This document shows positions 34,083 through 45,399 of a DNA stretch of 64,000 nucleotides, piece after piece. The translations under genes and the position numbers were made by a program. The stretch's first letter is position 1. Every line of letters begins with the position of its first letter. The notes under the pieces are model-generated. The model saw only the letters and a program-made list of their open reading frames with translations, had not been told where the DNA came from and searched no databases. The stretch comes from Escallonia rubra (Eukaryota; Streptophyta; Magnoliopsida; Escalloniales; Escalloniaceae): NCBI GenBank assembly GCA_033065855.1, contig JAVXUO010002011.1, positions 1 through 64,000 on the forward strand, in the 5' to 3' direction.

Positions 34083-37000
34083 GGTGTAAAGTGGGTTGTA
34101 TGTGAAAGGGGAAAGAGGGGGAAAACAGCTGGGAATGATGCGTGTACAGTGTAGTATATAGTGTGTGTGCATGAGGATGTGGATGTTTGGGGGTAAAGAA
34201 GATAGAGGCTGCCTTCTGTGGGTGTGCTTGTGTGTGGTAAGAATGTGAGTGTAGGGGCAAGGGTAAGGGCTATTGTGGCTGAGTAGTTTTGTGTGTGTCC
34301 AGATGTGTGCTTGTGTTGGGTATTTCATTGTATATGTTATGTGGTGGTGTTGTGGGTCGGTGAAAGAGGTGGGATATGTACAGGTTATGGGAGCTGTGTG
34401 TGTGGGGGGAATGGGGAGAAGCCTGTGTAAGGTGTTTATTATGCATGAAGTAGTAGTAAGGGGAGAGGGAAGAAGCTGTTGGGTAAAATGGTTGATAGGT
34501 GTGTTGGTGTATAAATAATTTGTGTAGTGTTGGGTTAATGTGCATGGAATATGAGAGAAGGCGGGGGGATGGTTGTCGTGAGGCAGAATGCAAGAGAAGG
34601 GTGTGTGTGTGTTTGATGGTGTAGTACCTGAATGTAGAGGTGATATGGTGAGAGTCATGGAAGTGGGTTTTGGGTATGCAGTTAGTGGGTATTGGGTTAG
34701 CGTTAAGTACGATGCATGCATGGGGTAGCATACAGTAAACGTTAATGCATAAAATTTTAAAGTATAATACCTTAGGCTATAATAGAATTTTTGGAAAAAA
34801 TTTATTATTTTCTGAAATCGTATGTATTTTTGGTATTTTCTGTAATTTCAAATTTGTAAAATCTTTTGGAGTCTATAAAACTCATGAAAATGTTCTGGAA
34901 AAATTATATTAATGTTTTTATAGTATAAAGAAGTCCCATTATAAATTGGTGATTTTTTAAGTTGATTTGTTATCATTTCTATATCGCATTGGTTTTAGCG
35001 AAATAAATTTTTTTAAATAGTTTTCTTGTCTTTTAAATTCTGATTTCAATTTTTATAAGTAATCTAAAGCTATTACAAAAATTAGGGGACTTTATTTCCA
35101 GCTAGAAATAATTATGGCTATTCATGGGTTTTCTTACATTTAAAGAAATTATTTTAATTTGAAAATATTCAAAAATTCAGAAAATTCATATTTTGACTTT
35201 TAATAATGTTTTAAGCTACAAAAGAATTTTTTTTATAATTTATTATGACTTTGGGATATCATTACGCATTTAGGAGCGTACATGGTTTTCGGTTAGGTTG
35301 GCCGTCTGCGAGACCCACTTTGAGTTGAGCGATTTTAGAATTTTAAGTGAGCACGTGGCGGTAGCTGATATTAGGTTTATAGTATAGTAGCATAGATTGT
35401 GCTCTAACAAATGGATTGCAACCTAGGTTTATTCAGAAAATTTTGATCGAGGTTGCATAGCTTGGATCGAGGTAAGGATTTTCTCTCCGAACCCTCTTTC
35501 ATTACTCTGATTTCAAATGCTTATAATAACATTTTTATAAACTACATTGAATGTTGATATTTATGATTGATATAAAAATATTTTCAATTTCCTGTGAAAC
35601 CCTAAATTGAGCCTTAAAGCGATTATTTGGAATTCATTGTTCATTTCATCTGTTTATTGATTCGCTCATCATAAAGCATTTTCAATTTTATTTACTCCTT
35701 CTAAATATTGACATGAGTTAGTTATATGAGAGTTGTAAGGATGGTGCGTATTTTTGGCGTTATAAGGATGGTCTGTTGGTTGGGTTAAACTAGTACCTAA
35801 ATGGACTAGTCAGTTTACATATGCATATGTAAAGCGTATCGAGCACTGCCGATGTGGCTTTGCTATATTATACTGCTCGTGTTCAATGTTATCTATTTAT
35901 GTTTTATTACACTTGAAGTGTTCTGAATGACTATTAATTAAGGGATTGAGTTGATACTCGTCCCTATGTTTATATTAAAATGCATTGGTTTTATTTGAAA
36001 ATTTATTTTAAAAATTATCATTTGATTGTAAATGAAAAATCGTCTGTATCGTTTTGTTATTTTTTAATATTTGATCGACCTTACTGAGCTCTCAAAAGCT
36101 CACTCTTCCTTGATTTTCTTTCCGCATGTGATAACTAACAATGGGATATTTGGAGTGATTAGAGCCCGGATAGGAAGTCGACTGGAAATTCTATTATTTC
36201 TTTTAGTTAAGCCCCTGCAAGGGAAAGTAATGTTTAACTTAGTTTTCCAAGTATTTAATTTTAGTGTTTTATTTAAGAACAATGTAATTGAGAGTTAGAG
36301 GTACTGTAAAAGCTCTGATACACATTGGGGCTTCCTTATCAAATTGAGGTAATTAAATGATTAAGTGATTGATCGATCGATTGTTTAACACTCCGGAAAA
36401 ATATGGGGTGTTACGTGTATATTGTGCATGGAAGGCAATGGGTTAGTGTGTGAGGGGGTGTGTGTGTGTAAAAACATAGTGCAGTGTGTGTGTGGGGGGG
36501 GGGGGTGCTACGTATTATGTTGCTCCTACTGCAACAATGATAATGTGTGTGTTTGTGAGTGCTGCTGCTACAGCAAGGGTGGGGTTGTATGTGTTTTGGT
36601 GGTTAGGCAGTGGTGGTGTGCGTGTGTTTTAGTGGCAGCGGTGGTGTATGTATGTGTGCATCAGAAAAAAGTTGAAGGTGTGCAGATGGTGTGTGAGTTT
36701 TGTAGTGTGTGTATTCGGGGTGTGTGTGTGTGAGTTTAGTGTGTGCAATGTGTGTTTCTATGTATGATTAGTATATAATTTAGTGCATGTGTGTGTCCAA
36801 GTTCCAGTGTGTGTGCGTAATGCAGAGGTATGTGAGTTTAGTGGGTGTAATGGTGTGTGTGGATAAATGTGTATAGTGTTGTCTATGTGCATAATGAGTG
36901 TGTAAATTGGGGGGGGGGGGGGGGGGGTTAGTTAATGTGCTGAGGTGTGTGTTAATGATTTATTTAGATGTGAATATTGACTGTAATTGTCACTAAAGGG

Positions 37001-37870
37001 GTGGCTATTCTTAGGCAGTTATTGACCCCCGTTACTTTTACGAGACGTACATCATGGACTTTTTTGGGATTTTTCTATGTCTATGAAGGATGCTAAATTA
37101 TCGTATTGGTGAAAAGGGGTTCTTGATTTATTTAATATAACAAATGAAGTTATTATTATCCAGCAATTTTAGGAGAACCTAATATTACTGATATCTTTCA
37201 TTTTCTAAAATTTTGTGCCATTCCGAGGTTGATAGCTATTTTTAGCGAAATCGACTTTTAAACGCTTGGTCCAGACATTGTTCGGGATTTTTTAGAGAAA
37301 ATTTTCTAAAAAACTTTTTAACCCAAAAATGACTTCAGGTTTCTTAAAATGGGTATTTTAAATTATTATTTTTGGGCACCAAGGGGAGTTTTAGTAATTT
37401 TTCACCCGATAGGGGGTGTTTTTGTAATTTTATCTATAAGAGGTACCTTTTTTGTAAATCCACATACGATAGGAAAATTTTTGTGATTTTACTTACGGGG
37501 AAAGACATTCTGGTGATTTAGATTTGAGAGGGATACTTTTGGTGATTTTAGACATGAGGAGTATTTTGGTAAATTTACATACTCGGTGAATGGGTCATTT
37601 TGGGAATATGTGTGACTCAGTATTTAGTTTATAGTATCGTAGTATAGATTATATTCTGCTTATTGGATTGTTCTGTTTAGGTTAAAGCAGAAGATTTTCT
37701 AGTTAGATTAGCTTAGCATCGGATCTAGGTAAGGGTTTCTATCTGAGTTGTGATTATTGTTGGACTCTTTGGTAAAGAGTTTCTATCTGACCCTAAGGGA
37801 AGGGTTTCTGTCCGACCCCTAAATTCGATAACTTGTGTTCGTATATGTTCTTTCAAATTGTCCGTGGCTA
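31931..37870 (+). repeat. LTR with (GT)n core, copy ii, split by a solo LTR
   Basis: Starts TGTAAAACCCCGTAC at 31931. Its first ~260 bp are repeated at about 32191-32450 (TGCAACATCTTGCACTTTTTCGAGC). The purine tract and GT block (32560-33095) are interrupted at 33102 and resume at 36421. The 3' half (36960-37870) carries TTGTCACTAAAGGGG, TTTACGAGACGTACATC and GATCTAGGTAAGGGTTTCTA, shared with copies i, iii and iv. No ORF is credible. Confidence 0.65.
33102..36415 (+). mobile_element. Solo LTR (3.3 kb) nested in LTR copy ii
   Basis: Starts TGTAATACCCCGATAT, ends ATATGGGGTGTTACG, and is flanked by TSD TGTAT (33097-33101 and 36416-36420). The final CG is a change from the expected CA. TATAAATA is at 33587-33594, and TTTAGCGACGA words lie in 33170-33400, as in the 14439-21266 LTRs. 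No PBS, PPT or coding region, so a recombined solo LTR is the simplest reading. The frames within 33750-34730 come from GT-rich sequence. Confidence 0.78.
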
Positions 37871-37874
37871 TTTT

Positions 37875-38943
37875 TAAACTCTAAATATATGAATATTAGC
37901 ATTTGTTATTACCCTTAAAACCCTACTTTGAACCCTAAGCAATATTTGAAACTCTAGTTGATGCTCATATGTTATTGTGTATATCGACATTGGTCCTATG
38001 GGAGGCGATCGGCACTTCATTCTTAGACTCGAACTAAGAAATGAAATGAAAAAACCCTTTTGAGTTTTTATGTAAATGAAATGTGATCGCAAGAATGGGT
38101 GACGCTCTAGACAATTATTATCTAAGCTATTCTAGAAAACTGTAAATATACCTCGAGAAGGCGTTTGCTTAGAAGACTTCGGAACTCCTTATGATGAACT
38201 CTTTAGAAAACTTATATAGTGGGTTCGATGTTTTGGACTTGAAAATTCTCAGGAAGGTCAGGGTTCTGACGAACCGTTTTGTAACCTGGTGGATTAGCCA
38301 GCAAGTAAGTAGTCAGTGGATTGAATGTTTTGAACTTTTGGATTAGGGTATAAAAACCAGCTAGTTTCGAATCTTTTTTCAAGTACTGCACCTATTGACT
38401 AACCGCCTAGTCCAGAGTGCGACAAACCGGCCGGTTCGTTAGAGTCTGCACTTCTTTTGCAAAATTACGAGTTTAGCTTATACAGTGTTGGTTGCCAACA
38501 TCCCATAGGCCAATACAGGTATTCTCCAACAAAAGGCAGAACATTAAATTGTCCGGGTGTGTGGTTTCTCTCTCAACGCTGGTATAAAGGTTAACCCATT
38601 AGCTCGGCTGTACCATATACCTCCTGCCCGTGACTAAGAATTAATAATGAGCTATTACGAGTATGTATACAAGTCGTTTAATATACCAAGAAACCAGGAG
38701 GTCCCTTTAGTTTGAGGCCGTGGAGTTGAGAGCACAATCGCCTTGTTACTATAAGGACCAAGGGCTTCAACTGTTGCTCTCGAATGGGTGTGTCGGGGTG
38801 AGACGTGCGCATGTGTGAGTTATGAAAATAAAAGCGCAAGTGTCACAGTTATATTGTATCGTACATTCCACAAAATAAAAAGAAAACATAATAAGGCCAA
38901 AAATCAAGAATAACTTTCAAGTCTAGTCCTCTTAGTTTTTTTG
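37875..38943 (-). pseudogene. Interior of a minus-strand Tat/Ogre-like element
   Basis: Reading leftward from the PBS at 38944-38961, the sequence mirrors 29217-29760: AGACTTGAAAGTTATTC after the PBS, CATTCGAGAGCAACAGTTGA, AAAGGGACCTCCTGGTTTCT, and the ACCGGCCGGTTTGTC-type repeats (38280-38450). No intact frame. 37875-38280 carries further fragments of the related LTR (GACATTGGTCCTATGGGAGG). Confidence 0.6.
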
Positions 38944-38961
38944 TCCCCAGTGGAGTTGCCA
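38944..38961 (-). promoter_or_regulatory. Primer-binding site, tRNA-Arg type (minus strand)
   Basis: Minus strand TGGCAACTCCACTGGGGA, one mismatch from the tRNA-Arg complement TGGCGACTCCACTGGGGA. Marks the 5' LTR of a Tat/Ogre-like element to its right. Confidence 0.8.
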
Positions 38962-38963
38962 CT

Positions 38964-40250
38964 ATAGCAAACCACCTCGAAAAAATCTCAAATGGGATTT
39001 TAGGAGTTTATGGAGTCACCATCTTATTAAATTAAGAAACATGGGGAAAATAGTAAAAACCCTGAATGTCTTTAAAGTGCCCAAAAGGGCGACTACTCTA
39101 TGGATACCAAGAAAAGGTTTTGAGAATTAGTTACGCAACGGGAAGGTGTTAGGCACCTGCCTCGCCCTTTCGGTCTCTACTTCATTTTTATTGATTATTG
39201 GCCTTAAAAACATTTAACATGCAAAATATGATAAAACTAAACCTAAGTTTGTTTTTATGTATTTGACTTGAACTTGACATCGGGGGTCGAATTGCTTACA
39301 TATCCAATCGAAATCAAAACAATCGTAGTTCAACATTGGTCCTATGGGAGACGACCTACACTTCGGTCTTAGATTCGAACTAAGAAATGAAATGAAAAGA
39401 ATTTTATTGGGTTTTTATGTAATAGAAATGTGATCGTGGGAATGAGAGACGCTCCAGACCATTATTATCTAAGCTAATGTAGCAAACTATTATTATACCT
39501 CGAGAAGGCGCTTGCTTAGAAGACTTCGGAACTGCTCATGATGAATCCATGATGCAAGTGAGTCAAGAAAATTTCGAAATAAATATGAAGCGCTAAATTC
39601 CCCTTAATGATGATTACCACTTCAGAGTACAAAAATATATAAAAGCTCTAAGGAGAAAAAGCTTCCCTTGAAAATGTAGCCCAAAGACCTTATTAATAGA
39701 AGTCTTGGCGGCAGAAATGACAAAGATGATTATCCTAGTCTGTGATCTGGTGATAGAGCATAATATTTGATGAAAATATGAAATTAGAAAGAAAAAAAAA
39801 GTTAACTTATATTTGATGAAAATATGAAATTGGAAAACAAAAAGTTAACCTACTGGCCGGTTGGTCAAAAAACCAGCCGTTTAATCACACAAAACGACTA
39901 GTAACCGATAAACCAGCCGGTTCACCCCAAAAAATATGTCTCTAATTTTGGGACAGTATATGCTCATAATTTGTGAATTATCTCTAAAAATACAGTTAGG
40001 ATGAACCAGATTTTTTAGAATTATCTCCATATTTCATATAAATCAAGGATTAATCACATATCAAGGATAAATCACATAACATTTTCAAGTCATCTAATTA
40101 ATCACAATCTATTGACCTTAACTTGGGTTAAACCTTAACTAACTAGGCTAGTTATCCAATGGACCAGGGCTAATTATTTTGGGCTAAACTGACTGGACTG
40201 GGCTGATAGACAGACTACTGAACTAGACTGAATTAAGTAAATAAGGCCTA
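38964..40250 (-). repeat. LTR of the minus-strand Tat/Ogre-like element
   Basis: Adjacent to the PBS. Matches 22463-23460 and, inverted, 28780-29190. Contains AACCGGCTGGTTTATC-type repeats near 39850-39930 and GGACTGGGCTGA words near 40190. The outer boundary is not resolved; it meets another LTR start at about 40252. Confidence 0.6.
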
Positions 40251-40251
40251 T

Positions 40252-40815
40252 CTGTAATATCCGGTACTTTTCTAGCTGTTTAAAATAATCATCTGTGCTT
40301 CGAAAATTAACAGGCGATAATTTTGAGCCATACTCGAGTATTAGTAGTGTATGGAAGCTTAAAATGATTTTGGGGTCAAAATATAATTTTGAAAACTTTT
40401 GGGGTCATTTTGTAGATATGGGAAACATTGGTGGCTATTTTGCAATTTTGAAAATTTGGTACTTATGTGTCATATTTTTCGAGAGAATTCTTTTATCATG
40501 TTCCACCTCATACTTATGTAAATTGTGACTCATATAACTTAATTATAAATGAATGATTATTTAATTCTTTAGGAAATTAAACACAAAAAGAAAAAGAAGA
40601 AGAAAACAGAGGAGCAGTAATTCGGTAGAGAAAATAGAGGAAGAAAAAAATAAGGGAAGAAGAAGAATCACACACACACACACAGAGGGCACTTTTTTAA
40701 GGGTAATTCTTCCCTCTTATTTCTAGTAGTTCGCACGCGCTCGCGTATATGTGTGCGTGTTTTTTACCACTGCTCAGTGTACGGGGCAGAGGGGTGTCCA
40801 TGGCTGTGAGGTGGG

Positions 40816-40853
<38 letters not shown>

Positions 40854-41149
40854 AATGATGAAGGGGAAGGGGAGAAACATCAGCAACCTTACTATTGTGC
40901 TGTGTGAAGTGTGTGCATGTGTGTGCGTGGGTGTTTTGTGTGTGGTGTTATGGTGTATTCGTGTGTGTATTTCAGTATGTGATGTGTGTTGATATGCGAA
41001 ACTGGGTGTTTAGTGTATGTTTGTAGTGTGTAAATGTGTGTTTGCAGAGTGTGTCTCGGGTGTGTAAATGTAAGTGATTGTATCTGTATTATGTGAGTAT
41101 AAGTATGTTAATGCATGTATTGTAGGTGTAATTAAGTGTAGATAGGTGT

Positions 41150-41180
<31 letters not shown>

Positions 41181-41650
41181 AATTATGTAAATGGTTATGT
41201 GCGATAGAGAGGTTAGGGCGTTTGATTTAGGTGAAATAATGTGTGTTCAATCGTGAATAGTGACCATAACTGTCACTAAAGGGGGCTAAGGTTTGGCAGT
41301 TTCTTTCCCAATTTTTACAACATGTTTAGAAATTTATTTGTATATAATTCAAAACAGTAACCCTTACTATTTTTCATGAGATCTACGATCTGCAATTTTC
41401 TGGGATTTTTCTGTTTTCGCGAAGAGTTCTAAATGATTTTATTCAAAAAAAGAGTTTTTGGGGCATCTTAAAATAGTAATTCAAGTTATTAAATTTTGTC
41501 TATACCGTAAAATCAATTTTCAACAAAATGAAAAAACTTATTTGGTAGAATCGTAACCATAGAATAGTAGTAGACTGTCTAAGTTTCAAGAGTTTTAAAT
41601 TTCGTTTGCTATTTTTTAGCACTGTTAGTCTTGTAGCGCTCCAGATTTTT
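40252..41650 (+). repeat. LTR with (GT)n core, copy iii (5' LTR of a gypsy element)
   Basis: Starts TGTAATATCCGGTAC and runs into an iMet PBS at 41655. Same order as the other copies: TTTTGGGGTCAAAATATAA (40370), purine tract (40570-40660), GT block (40800-41200), CTGTCACTAAAGGGGGCTAA (41271). Diverges from copies ii and iv after about 41470. Confidence 0.7.
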
Positions 41651-41654
41651 GGGT

Positions 41655-41666
41655 TGGTATCAGAGC
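41655..41666 (+). promoter_or_regulatory. Primer-binding site, tRNA-iMet type
   Basis: TGGTATCAGAGC a few bases after the LTR end, followed by AGTTTGG. Confidence 0.85.
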
Positions 41667-41877
41667 AGTTTGGTCTTGTGGTATTATAAGTATAGGTATA
41701 TGATTTCGTAGACACGTAACTAAAGAGTATAGGTAACACGATTTTGTAGAATCGTACTACGGTTAATGAGAATGGGGTAGAATGATGGTAGAGTTAAGAA
41801 GTCTGCCTTTAACTTGTAATTGTACAGCCCTTTAGACGTGTGTTGGTATAACTCTGATAACTGTTAATTGAATCAGT

Positions 41878-42360
41878 ATGGCTCGCACTCGTAGCACTGG
41901 CAGTAGAGATAGTGCGGAGGGATCGGAGGTCCCTGATAGAGAGGTAGCTCGACCTAATAGGGAGGAATAACAGAATCCTGAGCCGGTGGTTATGGTTCTA
42001 AACACTATGAATCAGATTTTGACCTAGCACAGAATCTGGCTATCCAGCAGCAAAGAGTACCGACTCCGGTCCAACCACAGCCACAACCTCAAGAAGATAG
42101 TATCTGGGTGAGTTTAATAAACAATATGCTACTAACGTTAGAGGTTCATTGGATCCTGTGGAAGCAGAAAGCTGGATTAATGAAATGGAGCAAGTTTTTC
42201 GAGCAATTCATTGCAGTGAGAACCAAAGGGTGGATTTGCTATCTACAAACTGAGAGGTGAGGCTGGTCAATGATGAAAAATGGTAGAGAAGAGTCTGACT
42301 CATCAGTAATTGATTGAGATGACTTGGGAACAGTTTAGGGAATTGTTCTTTAACCATATT
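41878..42360 (+). pseudogene. gag: Truncated chromovirus-like gag fragment
   Basis: ATG at 41878 begins MARTRSTGSRDSAEGSEV and stays open to a TAA about 30 codons on. Further pieces are recognisable in shifted frames: IYKLRGEAG near 42240 and MTWEQFRELFFNHIF near 42318-42362, a common Gag block. The fragment then joins GT-rich LTR sequence directly, so most of gag and all of pol have been deleted between copies iii and iv. Confidence 0.6.
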
Positions 42361-42621
42361 TTTCGGTGATGTGTGTATATAAACTGTGTAATGTTGCGAT
42401 GTGAGTTTGTGGGTATGAGGGGAGGTCAAGGCTGCTTAGTAGCCGTGAATTAGTGTGGGTCTATGTGCATGTGTGTGAAAATTTGCAGGGAGTGGGTGTA
42501 TGCGAATCACATAGTGTATGTGTGGGTGTTCAGGGGTGTGTAACTATGTGTGGTTAGTGTGTGTATAGCGGTGCAGATTGGGTGTGTAAGTTTGTGTAGT
42601 TGAGGTGTAATTGTGTGTGTT

Positions 42622-42663
<42 letters not shown>

Positions 42664-42766
42664 CAAGTGGGGTAACATGTGTTAGTGTATGTATATGAGT
42701 TGCCGAGGGGGGGTGTGTGTGTGTGTGTTTAAACAGTACAGTATGTGCGTGTTCGGGTGTGTATAA
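42361..42766 (+). repeat. LTR with (GT)n core, copy iv, left part
   Basis: GT-rich sequence comparable to the cores at 32680-33095 and 36421-36960. Interrupted at 42767 by the Tekay-like element; resumes at about 57197. Confidence 0.6.
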
Positions 42767-44204
42767 TGTAATACCCCAAAAACATTTCTTTTCTTAACTC
42801 TAAATTTTTTTTTCCTTAAAAATAAATAAGTTTGTGTTCTTTTTGTAATATTGAGAAAAGTGTGGAAAACGTTTCTGTGGGATTCGGTCGAATGAATAGT
42901 TTTCGGTTGAAGTTTTCGATTGAATGAACAGTTTTCGGTTGAAGTTTTCGGTCGAATGAAACCGCTTTGCTTCGAATGAAAATTGTGTTGATTTGAGAAA
43001 GAATGGGGACTGAAGTTTTCAGTCGAATGAATAGTTTTCGGTCGAATGGAAAATCAAGATTTTGGGAAAGGCAATTTTGCAACTGAAGTTTTGAGTCGAA
43101 TGAAACATCTTTTGCTTCGAATGAATAGTGTAATATTTGTTTTCTTATAAATAGTCTCTTTATTTTCTTTCCAGCGCTTTTATTCTCTATTTCATTTCCT
43201 TTTTCGGCGGAGAGAGAGAGAGAGACAGAGCTTAGAAGGCTTGGGAAGCTCCTTTGGTATTAAGGTGGTGCCTTGAGGTTTTTCCTGTCCAAAAGCTTGA
43301 TTGAGGTAAGGGATTTTATCGCTTTTTGCTGTGGGAAGGTACTTTTGAAATCCGAAAGCTTATGCTTTGTCCAATTTGTTCATCTTTGTTGGTTCACTTT
43401 GATCTGTTTAACTTTTGTTTTCGTTTAAAACATTGTGTACCCTCCTCCATTTGTGCCTTGATAAGCACACATTTGCATTTGTACATTTGTGGCCGTTAAT
43501 TTAAGATTGACATTGACTATGTGGAACAACTCTCAGATTGAGAGAGTCCTTTCGACACATGTTTGAGATGTTAGCGAGCAATAGACTCATAGCATACTAC
43601 CGGTAGCACAAGTTTGATGTTCATATGTTTGGTTCGACATTTGGGTCTTATGACCAACATAGTCATGCCCGACATATATTAGCCATGTGTTATGGGATTA
43701 CATGATTAACTCTACTGCTTTCATATTTGATAATAAGATATGGGTTGCTCTTTTCCATTTAATATCGCCATTCGTCTCTGTTTATTTTGCTTGAAAACTT
43801 ATCATTTTGCTACCTTACTGGGTTATTCGAGCTCACCCCATTTCTTTTTTACCTTGCCTTTGCCACATGTGAAGGAAGTGACAATGAATGATATGGCAAC
43901 GATGGAGTTTTGAGATTTTGCTTAGTATCGTAAACATTGTAGTTGTAACTTGAAATCTCACCCAAATAAGGGTTTTTGGGTTGTAATGTATTGGAATATT
44001 TTGTTTAGCCGCTGCTCATAGACAGTTTTTTTGTAAGGGAATATTTTCGGATTGAATTGTGATAGACTTTTGTTATGCAGAGATGCTTTATGTTAGAATT
44101 TTTAGTTGCTCTGTTTATACCGTTACTTTTAGAACTATAGCGGTAATTCTTGTAGTTTGATGGTGGTCTAGGCCTCCCGTTTTGGGGGGGGGGGGGGGGT
44201 GACA
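42767..44204 (+). repeat. 5' LTR of the Tekay-like element
   Basis: 1438 bp from TGTAATACCCC to GTGACA. U3 contains repeats of GAATGAATAGTTTTCGGTTG (42880-43130). TATAAATAG is at 43146-43154. Near the end are TACCTTACTGGGTTATTCGA followed by GCTCACCCC (43811-43839), and a run of 16-17 G (about 44184-44199). Confidence 0.88.
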
Positions 44205-44208
44205 GGGT

Positions 44209-44220
44209 TGGTATCAGAGC
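44209..44220 (+). promoter_or_regulatory. Primer-binding site, tRNA-iMet type (copy 1)
   Basis: TGGTATCAGAGC, 4 nt after the LTR end. Confidence 0.9.
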
Positions 44221-44346
44221 TTAGGTTTGTGATTTTGTAGACTCGTGTGATCCTAAGTTTAAGATGTTGCAAGTTAGATGTGCGACTAGATTGGTCTCTT
44301 TGCTTTATTTTATTTCACATTTATCCTTTTTATGTTGTAGGCTGAA

Positions 44347-45345
44347 ATGGTTTTACTTAGTGTTAGGAGTATTATGCCTCCTTGACGCTTTAATCGTAAC
44401 GTCAATGATCCTCATGATCCACCAACGAATGATAGAGTTGCTGAGGCCATTGTGCAGGGGTTTCAGAATTTAGCGAACCTAATTGTCGACGGTAACGGGG
44501 TACCGCTACACCAAAATCAGGACAATGGGCAGAATGATAGTGTTAAAACTGGAGATGTGGAGAAATTTAAGAAGTTAGTACCCGTTTTTAGAAGGGAACC
44601 TGATCCGGAGAAGGCTGAAGCGTGGATGAATCAAATGATAAGGTCTTCGACCTTTGGGACATCAGCGATGAACAAAAGGTGGCATATGAAGTTTTCATGC
44701 TAGAGCATGAAGCTGACCATTGGTGGAAGATGGTCAAGCGCACGCAGCGAATCATCGTTAATCATCACGTGACTTGGGAACGCTTTAAAGGTATTTTCTT
44801 CGAGAAATACTTTCCTCAAAATATAAGGGATCAGAAGGAAGAAGAATTATTGAAGCCAGTACATAATGATATGACAGTAGCACAATATGAGCCGAAGTTC
44901 ACCTTATTGTCAAGGCATGCCCCGCATCTGGTTGACATCGAGAATCGTAAAGCAAGAAGATTTGAGAAGGGATTAAAGCGCGGCATCAAGAACATGCTAT
45001 TGGCTCTGAAGCTTCAGACTTATGCCAAGGTTGTTGAACGGGCCGAAATTTTATAGATGGACTACGAGGAGTTTCTAAAAGAGCTAGAGCAACAAAGACA
45101 CAAAAGAGGCCGTGCAGAAGCTTCGAATAAGAACAAGAGTGGTGGTCAGAACAAGAGGAAAGCATCTTTACAAGAAGGCATGCAATCGACTCGAAGATTT
45201 GCGATATCTGCGGCAGGAATCATAGGGATAAACCCTACAATCGTTTAACAAACTCTTGCTTCAACTGTGGAAAGGTGGGACATTATGCTATGGAGTGCCC
45301 ATATCCGAAGAAAGAGAGAACGGGGGAGAAGACTTACATCACACA
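44347..45345 (+). pseudogene. gag: Tekay-like gag pseudogene, copy 1
   Basis: ATG at 44347 is followed by a TGA after MVLLSVRSIMPP (the other copy has CGA-type coding there). The Gag domain continues in two frames (44452-44703 and 44622-45056: KVFDLWD, DHWWKMVKRTQR, WERFKGIFFEKYFP, NDMTVAQYE), so there is a frameshift near 44635, then TAG at 45054. A zinc knuckle, CFNCGKVGHYAMEC (CX2CX4HX4C), is readable near 45258-45300 in another frame. Gag would form the particle; this copy cannot. Confidence 0.85.
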
Positions 45346-45399
45346 GGCTCAAGGTGGAGCCAAGCCGTCCACGGCAGATCAGAGGCCGAGGGTACAAGG

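Noticed and set aside
33751-34731. His/Thr/Pro-rich minus-strand frames of 150-270 codons
   Set aside because: They are produced by GT-rich sequence within a solo LTR. Several overlap in different frames with the same composition.
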